Source of the DNA: Flavobacteriaceae bacterium
GTDB taxonomy: Bacteria > Bacteroidota > Bacteroidia > Flavobacteriales > Flavobacteriaceae
Reading direction: 5' to 3'
NCBI GenBank assembly: GCA_026709415.1
Contig: JAPOSZ010000032.1
Location: 1-64,000 of the forward strand
DNA length: 64,000 nucleotides
The position numbers were made by a program, and so were the translations under genes. Positions 47,143 to 55,792 of the stretch are shown here, piece after piece (the stretch's first letter is position 1; the number at the start of each line of letters is the position of its first letter). The notes under the pieces are model-generated. The model had not been told where the DNA came from and did no database searches. It saw nothing but the letters and a program-made list of their open reading frames with translations.

Positions 47143-50067
47143 ATGAATCAAGCATTAAAACATTTATACGAAGAATTAATTCATACAAATGAAGCCGAAG
47201 CCAATGTAGAATCGGCACTTAAAAGTATCTTCCGATTCAAAAACCGCGAAGATGACTGGGAACAGAATTATTCAAATTCCAATGGACGGTGTGATTTAAT
47301 TTCATTTTCCAATAAAATCATTATTGAAGCCAAAAGAAGAGGCGAAGTTCATGTTGATGTGAATAAAAGGCAATTATTAAGATACCTTGACGGGGTGGTT
47401 CCAAATTTTGATAATCAATTATGGAATCAAGGGAAGGATGTGGTTTGGAAGGGGTTGATTACTGATGGACGTGAATGGGCTTGTTTTGATTATGATCGTT
47501 TTAACAGAGAACTTCGAAATGTAAGCCATCGAGTTTTGGAAACCCCAGCACGGATTAATGAATTCATCCAAAGCCATATTTACCAACGCTGGGATGGAAT
47601 TCAAAAAATAAAAATACCATCGAAAGAAAACCTCCTTGAAAAAGATTTCAAACCTATATTCACTGAAATTAGAAATGCAATCGAATCCGATTACATAGAA
47701 ATCAAAAAGGAGTACCAAACGAAAATTGGCATTTGGCGTATCATTCTAAAAAACTCGGGTGTGATACCCGACCAAGCCACGGGTTGTTTGGAAGCTGGAA
47801 TCTTTTGGAGACACTCATTTATTGTTTCTATTTCACGAATCATCATCGGGCATCTAGACAACCCTACTTTATCAAAAGAAGAGTTAGTTAAATACATTGG
47901 CAATGGATTTCATGCCTGGTTGTTAGAACATCGAAAAACGAGAAGGCTGATGGTGAGATTAGCATCTGAAATCCAGAAGTATCAATGGGCATTTTACTCA
48001 CAAGATGTTTTAAAATACTTATATCATACATTAACGCCATCAAAACAAAGAAAGGAGTTCGGCGAATTTTTTACACCTGATTTTTTAGCCAAAGACATTG
48101 TTCATCAAGTATTAGACGATCAGTGGTTGGATGAATCGATAGAGAGAGCTTACAGATTGGTTATGGGAGACTCGATTAATGATGCTCACTTAGGCGTCCT
48201 CGATCCGTCATGTGGGTCGGGAACTTTTTTACTTCAATCTGCCATTTATATTCGAGAAAGAATAAGGAAAGCCCATAAAAATAAACTCCATCAATCCTCC
48301 AAGATTATCGCTCGATTGGTCCATGGTATCGATATACACCCGATTGCCGTAGAAATGAGTAAAGCAACACTACGAACAATATTACCCGAGTCATTAAATA
48401 AAAATGAATATCGAATTTGTCTTGGTAGTTCATTAAATGAACAAGAAATAGGTCAAAGATCGCTTCATATTGAAATTAAAACCCCCAAAACAAATCTAGA
48501 AATACCCGATGGACTCTACAGACATCCATCATTTTCCAATATTATTGCTGAAATCAATCAATCTATTGTTAATCAAAAAAGAGTTCCTGAGTTTAAGAAT
48601 ATGGATGGTTTTGTTAAAAACCAAGCGATGACACTGTTTCATGATTTAGAAAAAATTTTTAAAGAACAAGGCAATCATGTCTGGGAATGGGTCATCTTAA
48701 ATCGGATTTATTTAAGTAAAATTTTTTTGAATGGGGTAGGAAGAATTGTTGGAAACCCTCCATGGTTGGTGCAAAATAACGCTCAAGATGCGATTAGAAA
48801 AGCGGTTTACAAACGAATTGCACATGAAGAAGGGGTGTATACAAGAACCCGAGGTTATTTAGCTAATGTTGATTTAGCAGCGGCATTTACCACCAGAACC
48901 ACGAGACTTTATTTACCTCAAAATAAAGGTAGATATGGGTGGGTATTGCCAAATAGTCCATTAAAAGGACAAACATGGAAGAAATGGCGCGATGGAAACT
49001 GGACAAACATTCAAGTCCAGCATCAGGAAATGTGGGATTTAACCGATGTGATGCCTCCAATATTTGATCATTCACCCAATGGATGTAGTGTGGTCATCGG
49101 AGAAACGACGAATCAAAAAAAACATGAAGACAATCATGAAGTTTTTCACTATAGTGGGGATTACACGAAAGAGCCATTCATAAAAAAAATAAGTCAAACG
49201 TTATTTAACTCATCTTCTTATTTAAAAAGGGTCAAAAGAGGAGTGATTTATACCCCATACTGTTACTATCAAGTAATCAAAAAAGAAGACAGGAGGGACG
49301 GACTTTCGACTATTTTAACACCAAAAAGCAAGAGAGGAAGATGGCAGGGATGTGGCTATGACGGCACCATTGAAACCAAATGTTTAATCCCCTTAATCAA
49401 CCATAAGACCTTTAAAAGATTGATAGAAAGTCAATCTTTGAATTACCAACCTGAAATGTGGTTGATCGCACCGCTAGATGAACATAAAGAACTGATGCTG
49501 TCTGTGGATAAATATGGTAATGAAAATTTAGAAAGGAAAAAGCTATATCCCAAACTTCATCATTATTGGAGCCGATGTCAGACGCAATATGAAGAAAAGA
49601 GGGATGAAAATAAATCGCAACCCTTATTAGAACTGAACTATAATTATAAAAGAAATTTAGAAAATGAATTAACCGATTGTAACTTTGATGATTCGAGACT
49701 TAAAGTGATTTATAATGCTTCTGGAAACATCTTAAGATCCTGCAGAATCTGCAAAAATATCCTTATAAGCCCCACTTTATACTACTTGTTAAGTGAGTCA
49801 AAAGAGGAAGCACAATATCTTGTCGGTGTGATTAATGCTCCCATCATGCAAGCCGCTTGGCGTCAAACCAAAACCTCTTCGAATCATTACGATACTCGCC
49901 CTCTTGCCAGAGTCCCAGTCCCCGTATTCGACCGACACAATAAACTTCATATGCGGATCGCTAAAGAAATTGATCGATTAGAAAAACTCAATACTATTCC
50001 TGATTTTAGTGGGTTAAATCCATTATTAAAGGAGTTATTACCTTATTATGCTTCTTTAACCGATTGA
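47143..50067 (+). CDS. Type IIG restriction-modification enzyme
   Basis: A 974-residue fusion of nuclease and N6-adenine methyltransferase. Residue numbers count from the TTG codon just before the preferred ATG at 47143. The N-terminal PD-(D/E)xK nuclease has Asp52 and Glu63-x-Lys65 in CDLISFSNKIIIEAKR. The methyltransferase has the motif X region GEFFTPDFLAKDIV (308-321), SAM-binding motif I LDPSCGSGTF (354-363), GIDIHP (396-401) and catalytic motif IV NPPW (539-542). The C-terminal 400 residues should be the target recognition domain (ending DTRPLARVPVPVF). Such enzymes methylate and cleave with one polypeptide, so no separate partner gene is needed and none is present. It is a likely antiphage defence gene. 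Confidence 0.88.
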   Translation: MNQALKHLYEELIHTNEAEANVESALKSIFRFKNREDDWEQNYSNSNGRCDLISFSNKIIIEAKRRGEVHVDVNKRQLLRYLDGVVPNFDNQLWNQGKDVVWKGLITDGREWACFDYDRFNRELRNVSHRVLETPARINEFIQSHIYQRWDGIQKIKIPSKENLLEKDFKPIFTEIRNAIESDYIEIKKEYQTKIGIWRIILKNSGVIPDQATGCLEAGIFWRHSFIVSISRIIIGHLDNPTLSKEELVKYIGNGFHAWLLEHRKTRRLMVRLASEIQKYQWAFYSQDVLKYLYHTLTPSKQRKEFGEFFTPDFLAKDIVHQVLDDQWLDESIERAYRLVMGDSINDAHLGVLDPSCGSGTFLLQSAIYIRERIRKAHKNKLHQSSKIIARLVHGIDIHPIAVEMSKATLRTILPESLNKNEYRICLGSSLNEQEIGQRSLHIEIKTPKTNLEIPDGLYRHPSFSNIIAEINQSIVNQKRVPEFKNMDGFVKNQAMTLFHDLEKIFKEQGNHVWEWVILNRIYLSKIFLNGVGRIVGNPPWLVQNNAQDAIRKAVYKRIAHEEGVYTRTRGYLANVDLAAAFTTRTTRLYLPQNKGRYGWVLPNSPLKGQTWKKWRDGNWTNIQVQHQEMWDLTDVMPPIFDHSPNGCSVVIGETTNQKKHEDNHEVFHYSGDYTKEPFIKKISQTLFNSSSYLKRVKRGVIYTPYCYYQVIKKEDRRDGLSTILTPKSKRGRWQGCGYDGTIETKCLIPLINHKTFKRLIESQSLNYQPEMWLIAPLDEHKELMLSVDKYGNENLERKKLYPKLHHYWSRCQTQYEEKRDENKSQPLLELNYNYKRNLENELTDCNFDDSRLKVIYNASGNILRSCRICKNILISPTLYYLLSESKEEAQYLVGVINAPIMQAAWRQTKTSSNHYDTRPLARVPVPVFDRHNKLHMRIAKEIDRLEKLNTIPDFSGLNPLLKELLPYYASLTD

Positions 50068-50320
50068 TTTTGAAGCCTGTTCATGAGATTGGACTAATCA
50101 ACGAATCAATGGAAACAAGATCTTTTTCCAAATGGTTCAACCAAAGGGTTACGTCACTAAAGTAGAGAAACCATGGGGTATGGACACCATGCCATCAATA
50201 CCGAGATTCTTGTTTACAACTGAAAGGTCAATTGTCAAATCTAGATTTCAAGTGACTTCCAAATAAGACTTCTATTGGTAGTTTGATGTTTTCTTGCTAT
50301 AATCCATCAAAAATAATTTT

Positions 50321-50328
50321 TAGATTTG
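50321..50328 (+). promoter_or_regulatory. Putative -7 element of microprotein unit
   Basis: TAGATTTG fits TAnnTTTG and lies 26 bases before the first microprotein ATG. A TTG at 50294-50296 could be the -33 box, although the spacing of 24 is slightly long. Confidence 0.5.
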
Positions 50329-50354
50329 TAGACAATTCTAAACGAATCCAAATA

Positions 50355-50444
50355 ATGGGAATAGGAAATATTTTTATCGCTTGTGTGCTGATTTGTCTGG
50401 CTATTGCTTTGATTATAGAAGTCAAGGAAAGGCACCTAAAATAG
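50355..50444 (+). CDS. Single-span membrane microprotein, 29 aa
   Basis: A small gene, ATG to TAG, encoding 29 residues: MGIGNIFIACVLICLAIALI followed by the charged tail EVKERHLK. It is one membrane span with a basic cytosolic end, resembling in layout KdpF, AcrZ or cytochrome-oxidase small subunits, though no homology can be claimed. It has its own TAnnTTTG element upstream and is followed after four bases by a second gene of the same kind. A terminator closes the unit. Confidence 0.5.
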   Translation: MGIGNIFIACVLICLAIALIIEVKERHLK

Positions 50445-50448
50445 ATTC

Positions 50449-50541
50449 ATGGGCTTTATTGGATTCATCGTTCTCTATGTTGCTCTAGCGTTTCTAGCCT
50501 ACTTGGCTTATTCATCCATCAAGGGATTTTTAAAAAAGTAG
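50449..50541 (+). CDS. Single-span membrane microprotein, 30 aa
   Basis: A small gene, ATG to TAG, encoding 30 residues: MGFIGFIVLYVALAFLAYLA followed by YSSIKGFLKK. It is a second single-span protein with a Lys-rich end, four bases after the first. The two share size, the MG start and topology but not clear sequence identity, so they may form a hetero-oligomer or be two subunits of a larger membrane complex. A terminator begins 20 bases after the stop. Confidence 0.5.
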   Translation: MGFIGFIVLYVALAFLAYLAYSSIKGFLKK

Positions 50542-50560
50542 TTTTCAAACCTCCTATTTC

Positions 50561-50582
50561 CCTGGAAAGACTCCAGGTTTTT
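50561..50582 (+). terminator. Rho-independent terminator of microprotein unit
   Basis: Perfect stem CCTGGA / TCCAGG with loop AAGAC, followed directly by TTTTT. It ends a transcript of about 250 bases that starts near 50335. Confidence 0.85.
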
Positions 50583-50717
50583 AGTTCAAAATGACTATTG
50601 GGTTTTGAGTTATAAAACAACAATTGATTATTGAATCAAGAATAGGATTTTAGTCTGATAGAAAAAATGGGTTCATTGAACAAGTCATAACCATTGAGGT
50701 TGGTATGTATAAAACAT

Positions 50718-51377
50718 TCACTTGGTGTAAGGGATTCTCCTAGTGGCTTTTCGCATTAGTTTATTGATTAACGAGCTTTGGGAAGAACCTAAATGACCTT
50801 CTACATGTTTTAAATAATCCACAACTAAATCGCCATTAGAATGGTAAATTTGTAACGATAAAGTCGCTGAATTGTTTGGTGGATTATTATCTGAAGAGGG
50901 CAGTATATTGAACATTTCTAAAGCAATAATCCCAACAGAAACAAAGTCGGGAAGTAGTTTGTCCGTTTCCAAATTTCCAACAACAAGAGCATCCACGCCT
51001 AGTATATCACACAATTCCGTAACGGATAAATCGGATACAAACAAAGGATCCATATCGTTGTTTTGAAGTATTTGATTTGTTTGGATGGTCGGTTGTATTG
51101 ATACGCGAACTTTTCCTCTTTTTCGTCGTTTTAGAAACCAAGAATGCATTGATTTTTGGATTTCATAAGCCATTTTTCTTTCAATTTTTGGAATATCTCT
51201 ATCAGAAAGCGATGCGAAATCAATTGGATTGATGAAAAAAGAAGCGTCGATGGGCATGATGGCCATTGTTTTTGTTTGACTGACATATGTTTCAGCTTCA
51301 GGGTGCACAAAAAGATTAGTTTGGGCCCATCCATAGGCCCCCCAAAAGAGGAATAAACAAATATGGAGATACCTCAT
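50718..51377 (-). CDS. Secreted protein of unknown function (219 aa)
   Basis: Start at 51377 gives a signal peptide (MRYLHICLFLFWGAYGWAQ). The open frame continues upstream through the tRNA gene, but that part is not protein. The mature protein has MAIMPIDASFF, a basic segment SWFLKRRKRGKVRVSIQ, DILGVDALVVGNLETDKLLP and SLQIYHSNGDLVVDYLKH. Strands such as ALVVGNLE and LQIYHSNG recall the CsgG/GNA1162-like periplasmic lipoproteins that report assembly of envelope systems, but the similarity is too weak to assign a family. It lies downstream of tRNA-Ala on the same strand and may share its transcript. Confidence 0.7.
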   Translation of the reverse strand: MRYLHICLFLFWGAYGWAQTNLFVHPEAETYVSQTKTMAIMPIDASFFINPIDFASLSDRDIPKIERKMAYEIQKSMHSWFLKRRKRGKVRVSIQPTIQTNQILQNNDMDPLFVSDLSVTELCDILGVDALVVGNLETDKLLPDFVSVGIIALEMFNILPSSDNNPPNNSATLSLQIYHSNGDLVVDYLKHVEGHLGSSQSSLINKLMRKATRRIPYTK

Positions 51378-51492
51378 AAAATTCAATTTATGGAATGGGT
51401 AATTATCAATCGCAAATGATTTTGAATATACCAAAACCATACCAATCATCAAGTGTGCTTCAAAAACCTTCTCGAATTTGATTAAAAAACTG

Positions 51493-51566
51493 TGGAGAAG
51501 ATGGGACTCGAACCCACGACCTCTTGACTGCCAGTCAAACGCTCTAGCCAGCTGAGCTACATCCCC
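51493..51566 (-). tRNA. tRNA-Ala (anticodon GGC)
   Basis: A 74-base cloverleaf on the minus strand: acceptor GGGGATG with CTTCTCC, D arm GCTC-AGCTGGCTA-GAGC, anticodon stem TTTGA/TCAAG around the loop CTGGCAG (anticodon GGC, reads GCC), T arm GTGGG-TTCGAGT-CCCAT, discriminator A. CCA is not encoded. It lies between the lpxR-like gene and the secreted-protein gene, all on the minus strand. Confidence 0.95.
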
Positions 51567-51664
51567 ACTAATTGTAGAACCTTGAGTTTTTGTATTTGAC
51601 GAAGTTAAAACAATTGAACATGGATTTATTATTGACTTCGAATTAGATTTTAGAATCAAATGAT

Positions 51665-52609
51665 CTAGAAAAAGGCTTTAATCAATCCTAGTTGAAGATA
51701 AAAATGTTGGCCGTCTAGTTGTTGTTTGACGTCTTTGGTAGTGATGATGCCAACGGCAAACAATCTCCAAGATGCCAATGTGGTCGATAATCCATATTCA
51801 AAGGTAAAATGGGGATGAACTAAGTGCCAATCTCCATCATTTTGAAATTGAAACAATTTACCTGTTAACCCGTATTCTGTCCATCGGTATCGAAATTTTC
51901 CTTGAAGATAAACCGAAAGTTTGAAACCATTTTTCTTTTGTGATAGAAATTGATAGGGATTAAGTGGAATTGAGCCATAGTGTATTCCTAAATCGATTTG
52001 CCCTCCAGTTCGATAAGTCCCTAAATCAACCATTGGTTTTGCGTGGATTTTCCAACGATTTCCTAGGGGAATGTTTCTAAACCAAAATCTGGATCCATTG
52101 AGATGAAAAAAAGGTGAGATGGGATCTGTCCAACTATGCTTTTCAATTCCTCGAATGACTTGGTGAAAGAAATTATGAATGGGACGTGCCAAAGATAAAT
52201 CAGCCCCAGTAACTCCAAGGAGAAAACTCCATCCACGCCCTGATATTTCTTTATTGAATATAATGGATTGGCGCTCAATAAAAAGCCAGCCATTATATGG
52301 ATAATCACCTATTTCTGGTTTATAAAGAGAGGTCGACGGAGTGAATATCTGTTGACCAAAAGTCCAATGAATTAATCTAAGAGAATTGGGGTTTGAATCT
52401 GAAACGATTCCCTTCCCAAAATGCAAAAAATTCCCACTGCTATAGTATTGATCCAAATCAAAATAAACATCATTATCCACTTGAATACCTATAAAACTAT
52501 AATTTTTGAATTGTCCATTGGCCGGGTTTGAAGTCAAAAGACAACAAAACGTAATCATCGAGAATAAAATGGGAAAATGAATTTTTATTGGCACGCTTTT
52601 ACGCAACAA
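51665..52609 (-). CDS. LpxR-like lipid A deacylase (DUF2219)
   Basis: A 314-residue outer-membrane beta-barrel of the LpxR family, which removes the 3'-acyloxyacyl group of lipid A. The active-site Asn-Asp pair is seen in QVDNDVYFDLD, followed by YYSSGN in place of the usual YTNG/YTSG. The central family motif is GADLSLARPIHNFFHQVI with the conserved His. The start is a TTG or a nearby GTG that gives a signal peptide (SVPIKIHFPILFSMITFCCL). It is divergent from the GNAT gene with a 38-base gap. The outer-membrane location is certain in character; the enzymatic role is by family. Confidence 0.8.
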   Translation of the reverse strand: MLRKSVPIKIHFPILFSMITFCCLLTSNPANGQFKNYSFIGIQVDNDVYFDLDQYYSSGNFLHFGKGIVSDSNPNSLRLIHWTFGQQIFTPSTSLYKPEIGDYPYNGWLFIERQSIIFNKEISGRGWSFLLGVTGADLSLARPIHNFFHQVIRGIEKHSWTDPISPFFHLNGSRFWFRNIPLGNRWKIHAKPMVDLGTYRTGGQIDLGIHYGSIPLNPYQFLSQKKNGFKLSVYLQGKFRYRWTEYGLTGKLFQFQNDGDWHLVHPHFTFEYGLSTTLASWRLFAVGIITTKDVKQQLDGQHFYLQLGLIKAFF

Positions 52610-52632
52610 TTTACATCAGAATTCTAAATGAT

Positions 52633-52640
52633 TATTTTTG
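52633..52640 (+). promoter_or_regulatory. Putative -7 element, leaderless GNAT operon
   Basis: TATTTTTG fits TAnnTTTG and ends seven bases before the ATG at 52648, so the transcript would start at or next to the start codon. Confidence 0.5.
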
Positions 52641-52647
52641 AAACGAT

Positions 52648-53190
52648 ATGATTGACCTGGCCCATCTAAATGATTTACCTAAAATCAATCAAATCATGAT
52701 CGCCTGTCGTGAAAAAATGATTTCTAGCCATATTTTTCAATGGAATGAACATTACCCTAAATTATCAGAATTTGAAAGCGATATTGAATCTAACGAACTA
52801 TTAGCCTATAGAATGGATTCCGAATTAGTGGGGGTTGTCATGTATTCTACCGATAAAGATCATGTGTATAAAGATGTCGACTGGATTATTTCTGATACAA
52901 TGCATTACTACGTGCATCGGTTGATGGTGCATCCTGAACATCAAAAAAAGGGGTATGCTAAACAACTAATGCAATACATTGAAAAGAAAGCCATTGAAAA
53001 CAATATCGCTTCCATTCGATTGGATACCTTTAGTCAAAATTTAGGTAATCAACGATTTTATCAAGAATTGGGTTATGTCCGTTTACCTTATGATGTATAT
53101 TTTCCAAAGCAATCCGATGATCCATTTCATTGTTTTGAACGAGTCTTGATCCAACCATCATACCCATTAGATTCATTGGAAAATGTCTGA
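52648..53190 (+). CDS. GNAT-family N-acetyltransferase
   Basis: A 180-residue acetyltransferase of the GNAT fold. The acetyl-CoA-binding motif A is VHRLMVHPEHQKKGYAKQLM (Q/R-x-x-G-x-A) near residues 90-109, followed by the typical IRLDTFSQNLGNQRFYQELGY. The substrate (small molecule, peptide or protein amine) is unknown. Its last eight bases overlap the next gene, so it is the first gene of a three-gene operon whose products are not obviously related. Confidence 0.9.
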   Translation: MIDLAHLNDLPKINQIMIACREKMISSHIFQWNEHYPKLSEFESDIESNELLAYRMDSELVGVVMYSTDKDHVYKDVDWIISDTMHYYVHRLMVHPEHQKKGYAKQLMQYIEKKAIENNIASIRLDTFSQNLGNQRFYQELGYVRLPYDVYFPKQSDDPFHCFERVLIQPSYPLDSLENV

Positions 53191-53941
53191 AGTGGTCAAC
53201 ATTCATGTAGAGCATCAAATTGGCTTTTTAGAATTTGGTTCATCAAAGGCAAATGCTCTAACCAAGTCATTATTAAAAAAAATCTCCGATGCCTTGTTGT
53301 TTTTAGATGAAAATTCTGATGTACACGTCATTTTGATGAATAGTATTGGAAATAAAATATTTACAGCGGGGGCCTCTTTAACGGAACTAGCGCAGATAAA
53401 AACCATGCAAGAAGCCACGGATTTTTTTCAATCTTTTGCTGATTTAATCAAAAGATTTCGCAATCTGACAAAATTTAGTGTCTTGCAAGTTCAAGGAAAA
53501 GTGTTGGGTGGTGGACTTGGAATAGTGGCTGCCGCAGATTATGTTATTGCTAGCAATTCAGCGGCTGTAAAACTTTCAGAACTTTCTATCGGAATCGGTC
53601 CTTATGTGATCGCTCCTGCTGTCAAAAGAAAAATCGGCACATCGGCTTTCAACCAATTATCTATTGAATCTCATCAATTCAAATCTGCAAAATGGGGCTT
53701 GGATCGAGGCTTGTATCATGTATTGGTTGAAAATTCAGAAGCTTTAGCCGCCAAGGCCATCGAAATGGCAAAACTCTTGGCAAGTTATAGTCCTATGGCC
53801 ACAAAATCACTAAGAAAATTACATTGGAATGATACCCAAGAATGGGATGAATTACTGTCCTTAAACGCCACGAAGACAGCTCAATTAGCTCTCCAAGAGC
53901 CTACTCAAAAAATATTGAAATCATGGAAAAAATTCGACTGA
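53183..53941 (+). CDS. Enoyl-CoA hydratase/isomerase family protein
   Basis: A 252-residue crotonase-fold protein. The oxyanion-hole motifs are seen in NKIFTAGASL and GKVLGGGLGIVAAADYVIAS, and the segment KLSELSIGIGPYVIAPAVKRKIG carries the conserved Glu and is like that of the methylglutaconyl-CoA hydratase subgroup. It probably acts in branched-chain amino acid or fatty acid breakdown. It overlaps queD by 19 bases and the GNAT gene by 8. Confidence 0.88.
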   Translation: MSEVVNIHVEHQIGFLEFGSSKANALTKSLLKKISDALLFLDENSDVHVILMNSIGNKIFTAGASLTELAQIKTMQEATDFFQSFADLIKRFRNLTKFSVLQVQGKVLGGGLGIVAAADYVIASNSAAVKLSELSIGIGPYVIAPAVKRKIGTSAFNQLSIESHQFKSAKWGLDRGLYHVLVENSEALAAKAIEMAKLLASYSPMATKSLRKLHWNDTQEWDELLSLNATKTAQLALQEPTQKILKSWKKFD

Positions 53942-54375
53942 CAAAAGAGTTTTATTTCCAGGCGGGCCATGCACTTTATGGTCATGATCAAAAGTGTCAG
54001 TATTTACACGGACACAGTTACAAGTTATCTGTAACCATCATTGGACAACCCATTCAAAATAAATCCAGTGCTAAACTGGGAATGGTTTTAGATTTTGGAG
54101 ATTTAAAACAGATCGTCAATCAGCAAATCATCGATTTGTTTGATCATACGGTGATATTGAATGTGGATTCTCCTCATAAAAAACTAGCTCAATATCTAGA
54201 AAAAGAAGGTCACAAAGTTCAAAAGGTCAATTATAATCCAACTTGTGAACTTTTGTTGATTGATTTTTCTAATAGAATTCAAAAGGCCTTGCCAGAGCAT
54301 GTCCTTTTACATAACATGACTCTTTGTGAAACTAAAGATTCGAGAGCTCACTGGTATAGAAGTGATAATATTTAA
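53923..54375 (+). CDS. 6-pyruvoyltetrahydropterin synthase/QueD family
   Basis: A 150-residue T-fold enzyme. Zinc-ligand histidines are in FQAGHAL (His16) and HGHSY (His29, His31); the catalytic Cys25 lies in QKCQYLHGH. VLDFGDLK, LFDHTVILN and PTCELL are the remaining family motifs. It converts 7,8-dihydroneopterin triphosphate either to 6-carboxytetrahydropterin for queuosine (QueD) or to pyruvoyltetrahydropterin. No other queuosine gene lies in the window, so the exact role is open. Confidence 0.9.
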   Translation: MEKIRLTKEFYFQAGHALYGHDQKCQYLHGHSYKLSVTIIGQPIQNKSSAKLGMVLDFGDLKQIVNQQIIDLFDHTVILNVDSPHKKLAQYLEKEGHKVQKVNYNPTCELLLIDFSNRIQKALPEHVLLHNMTLCETKDSRAHWYRSDNI

Positions 54376-54534
54376 TGGGCCTTGGATTGAAATCTTTTGT
54401 GCATAAATTCCAAATCTAAACTCAGTTGGTAAATGATGAGAAAGAGATTCATCACATGGGCAAAGAAATAAAATGATATGAAAAAAGATGATATCTTTAA
54501 CTGATTCTAATTTTGAAAAACTCAATCATTTCAA

Positions 54535-55650
54535 ATGAAAGCCAATAGAAGTTTGTTTTTAATCCTCATTTGGATACTAGGGGGAAATCTATATGGTCAA
54601 AATGAAAATGATTCTAGGATTGACATCGCCATACCATTTTTAACCATTACATCAGACGCTGTAGCAGGCGGCCTTGGAGAACAAGGCATCGCTACTCCAG
54701 TTGATATGTTTTCACAGCAGTGGAATCCAGCCAAGTATAACTATAGTGAGTTTTCATATGGGGTGGGCAGTAGCTACACCCCCTATTTGAGTCAGTTAGT
54801 TAAAGATATTTTTTTAGGGAATATCAATGTGTTTGGTCGAATCAATGATCGAAGTATCTGGGCGGCTTCTCTAAGGTATTTTAGTTGGGGGAAGTTTGAA
54901 AAAACCGATCTAATCCAAAACACTATATTGGAATTAGGAACGGAACATCCTAATGAGCTGGCTGTTGATTTTTCATACGCTCTTGAAATGGGTCAAGATT
55001 TTTCACTATCAGTGACCGGTCGGTTTATTAGTTCAGATTTAAAAATAGGTAGTGATGCCAACCCCAATGCAGCTATTAGTTTCGGTGCCGATGTGTCGGG
55101 TTTTCATCAAGGAGAGTGGAAAAGATGGGGTCAAAACTTGGTGTTATGGCGATATGGTTTTCGTATTTCTAATTTAGGACCTAAAATTAAATATGATGGG
55201 CGCAAGAGCAGAAGTTATTTTATTCCAACAAATCTTGGCCTCGGGGGTGGCATGGATTTACGATTGGAAACCGAAAATACACTGGGTTTTTATGCAGAAC
55301 TCAATAAATTGTTGGTGCCCACATCAAATCAATGCAACTATAAGAACCAAAATTGTCAAAACATTGGATTTTTAGAGGGGATTACGACTTCATTTTCGAA
55401 GCCCGAAAATCAATTCAAGCTCATAAGTTATGCCATAGGAACTGCTTTTTCATTTAAGAATCAGTTCACATTGAGAGCTGGTTATTTTGGTGAAAGCCAA
55501 ATCAAAGGCCCCAGAAGATACTTTACGGTTGGGACTGGGATTCAAAGAAAAAATCTAAGGGTTGATTTATCGTATTTATTTGTTGCTTCCTCGGTGCCAA
55601 CCCCTCTTGATAATACTTTGAGAATATCGGCTTCATGGCTTTGGGATTAA
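54535..55650 (+). CDS. porV: PorV, type IX secretion system outer membrane protein
   Basis: A 371-residue PorV (LptO) family outer-membrane protein. A signal peptide (residues 1-21, ending LYGQ) precedes the family hallmark IAIPFLTITSDAVAGGLGEQ (about 30-49) and SQQWNPAKYNYSEF. The rest is a FadL-like 14-strand barrel. PorV binds the C-terminal domain of T9SS cargo at the outer membrane and shuttles it to the attachment complex. This agrees with the T9SS tail on the fucosidase encoded at 16228-19410. Confidence 0.92.
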   Translation: MKANRSLFLILIWILGGNLYGQNENDSRIDIAIPFLTITSDAVAGGLGEQGIATPVDMFSQQWNPAKYNYSEFSYGVGSSYTPYLSQLVKDIFLGNINVFGRINDRSIWAASLRYFSWGKFEKTDLIQNTILELGTEHPNELAVDFSYALEMGQDFSLSVTGRFISSDLKIGSDANPNAAISFGADVSGFHQGEWKRWGQNLVLWRYGFRISNLGPKIKYDGRKSRSYFIPTNLGLGGGMDLRLETENTLGFYAELNKLLVPTSNQCNYKNQNCQNIGFLEGITTSFSKPENQFKLISYAIGTAFSFKNQFTLRAGYFGESQIKGPRRYFTVGTGIQRKNLRVDLSYLFVASSVPTPLDNTLRISASWLWD

Positions 55651-55749
55651 TCAAAAAAGATTCGTCGAGCACTCACTTTTCAAAATTTGAATCAACATAG
55701 GGCGTCTGCAGTAGTGATTTTTTGTACAGAAAAAGGTGTTAAAATTCTG

Positions 55750-55757
55750 TATTTTTG
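55750..55757 (+). promoter_or_regulatory. Putative -7 element of pdhA-pdhC
   Basis: TATTTTTG fits TAnnTTTG, 35 bases before the pdhA ATG. A TTTG at 55721-55724 is the nearest candidate -33 box, with a spacing of 25 that is longer than usual. Confidence 0.4.
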
Positions 55758-55792
55758 GCAAACTCATTTATGCCGTTTTCTTTTGCCTTTTA

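Noticed and set aside
51378-51659. N-terminal 94 residues of a 313-residue protein
   Set aside because: This part is translated from the tRNA-Ala gene and its flanks; the real start with signal peptide is at 51377.
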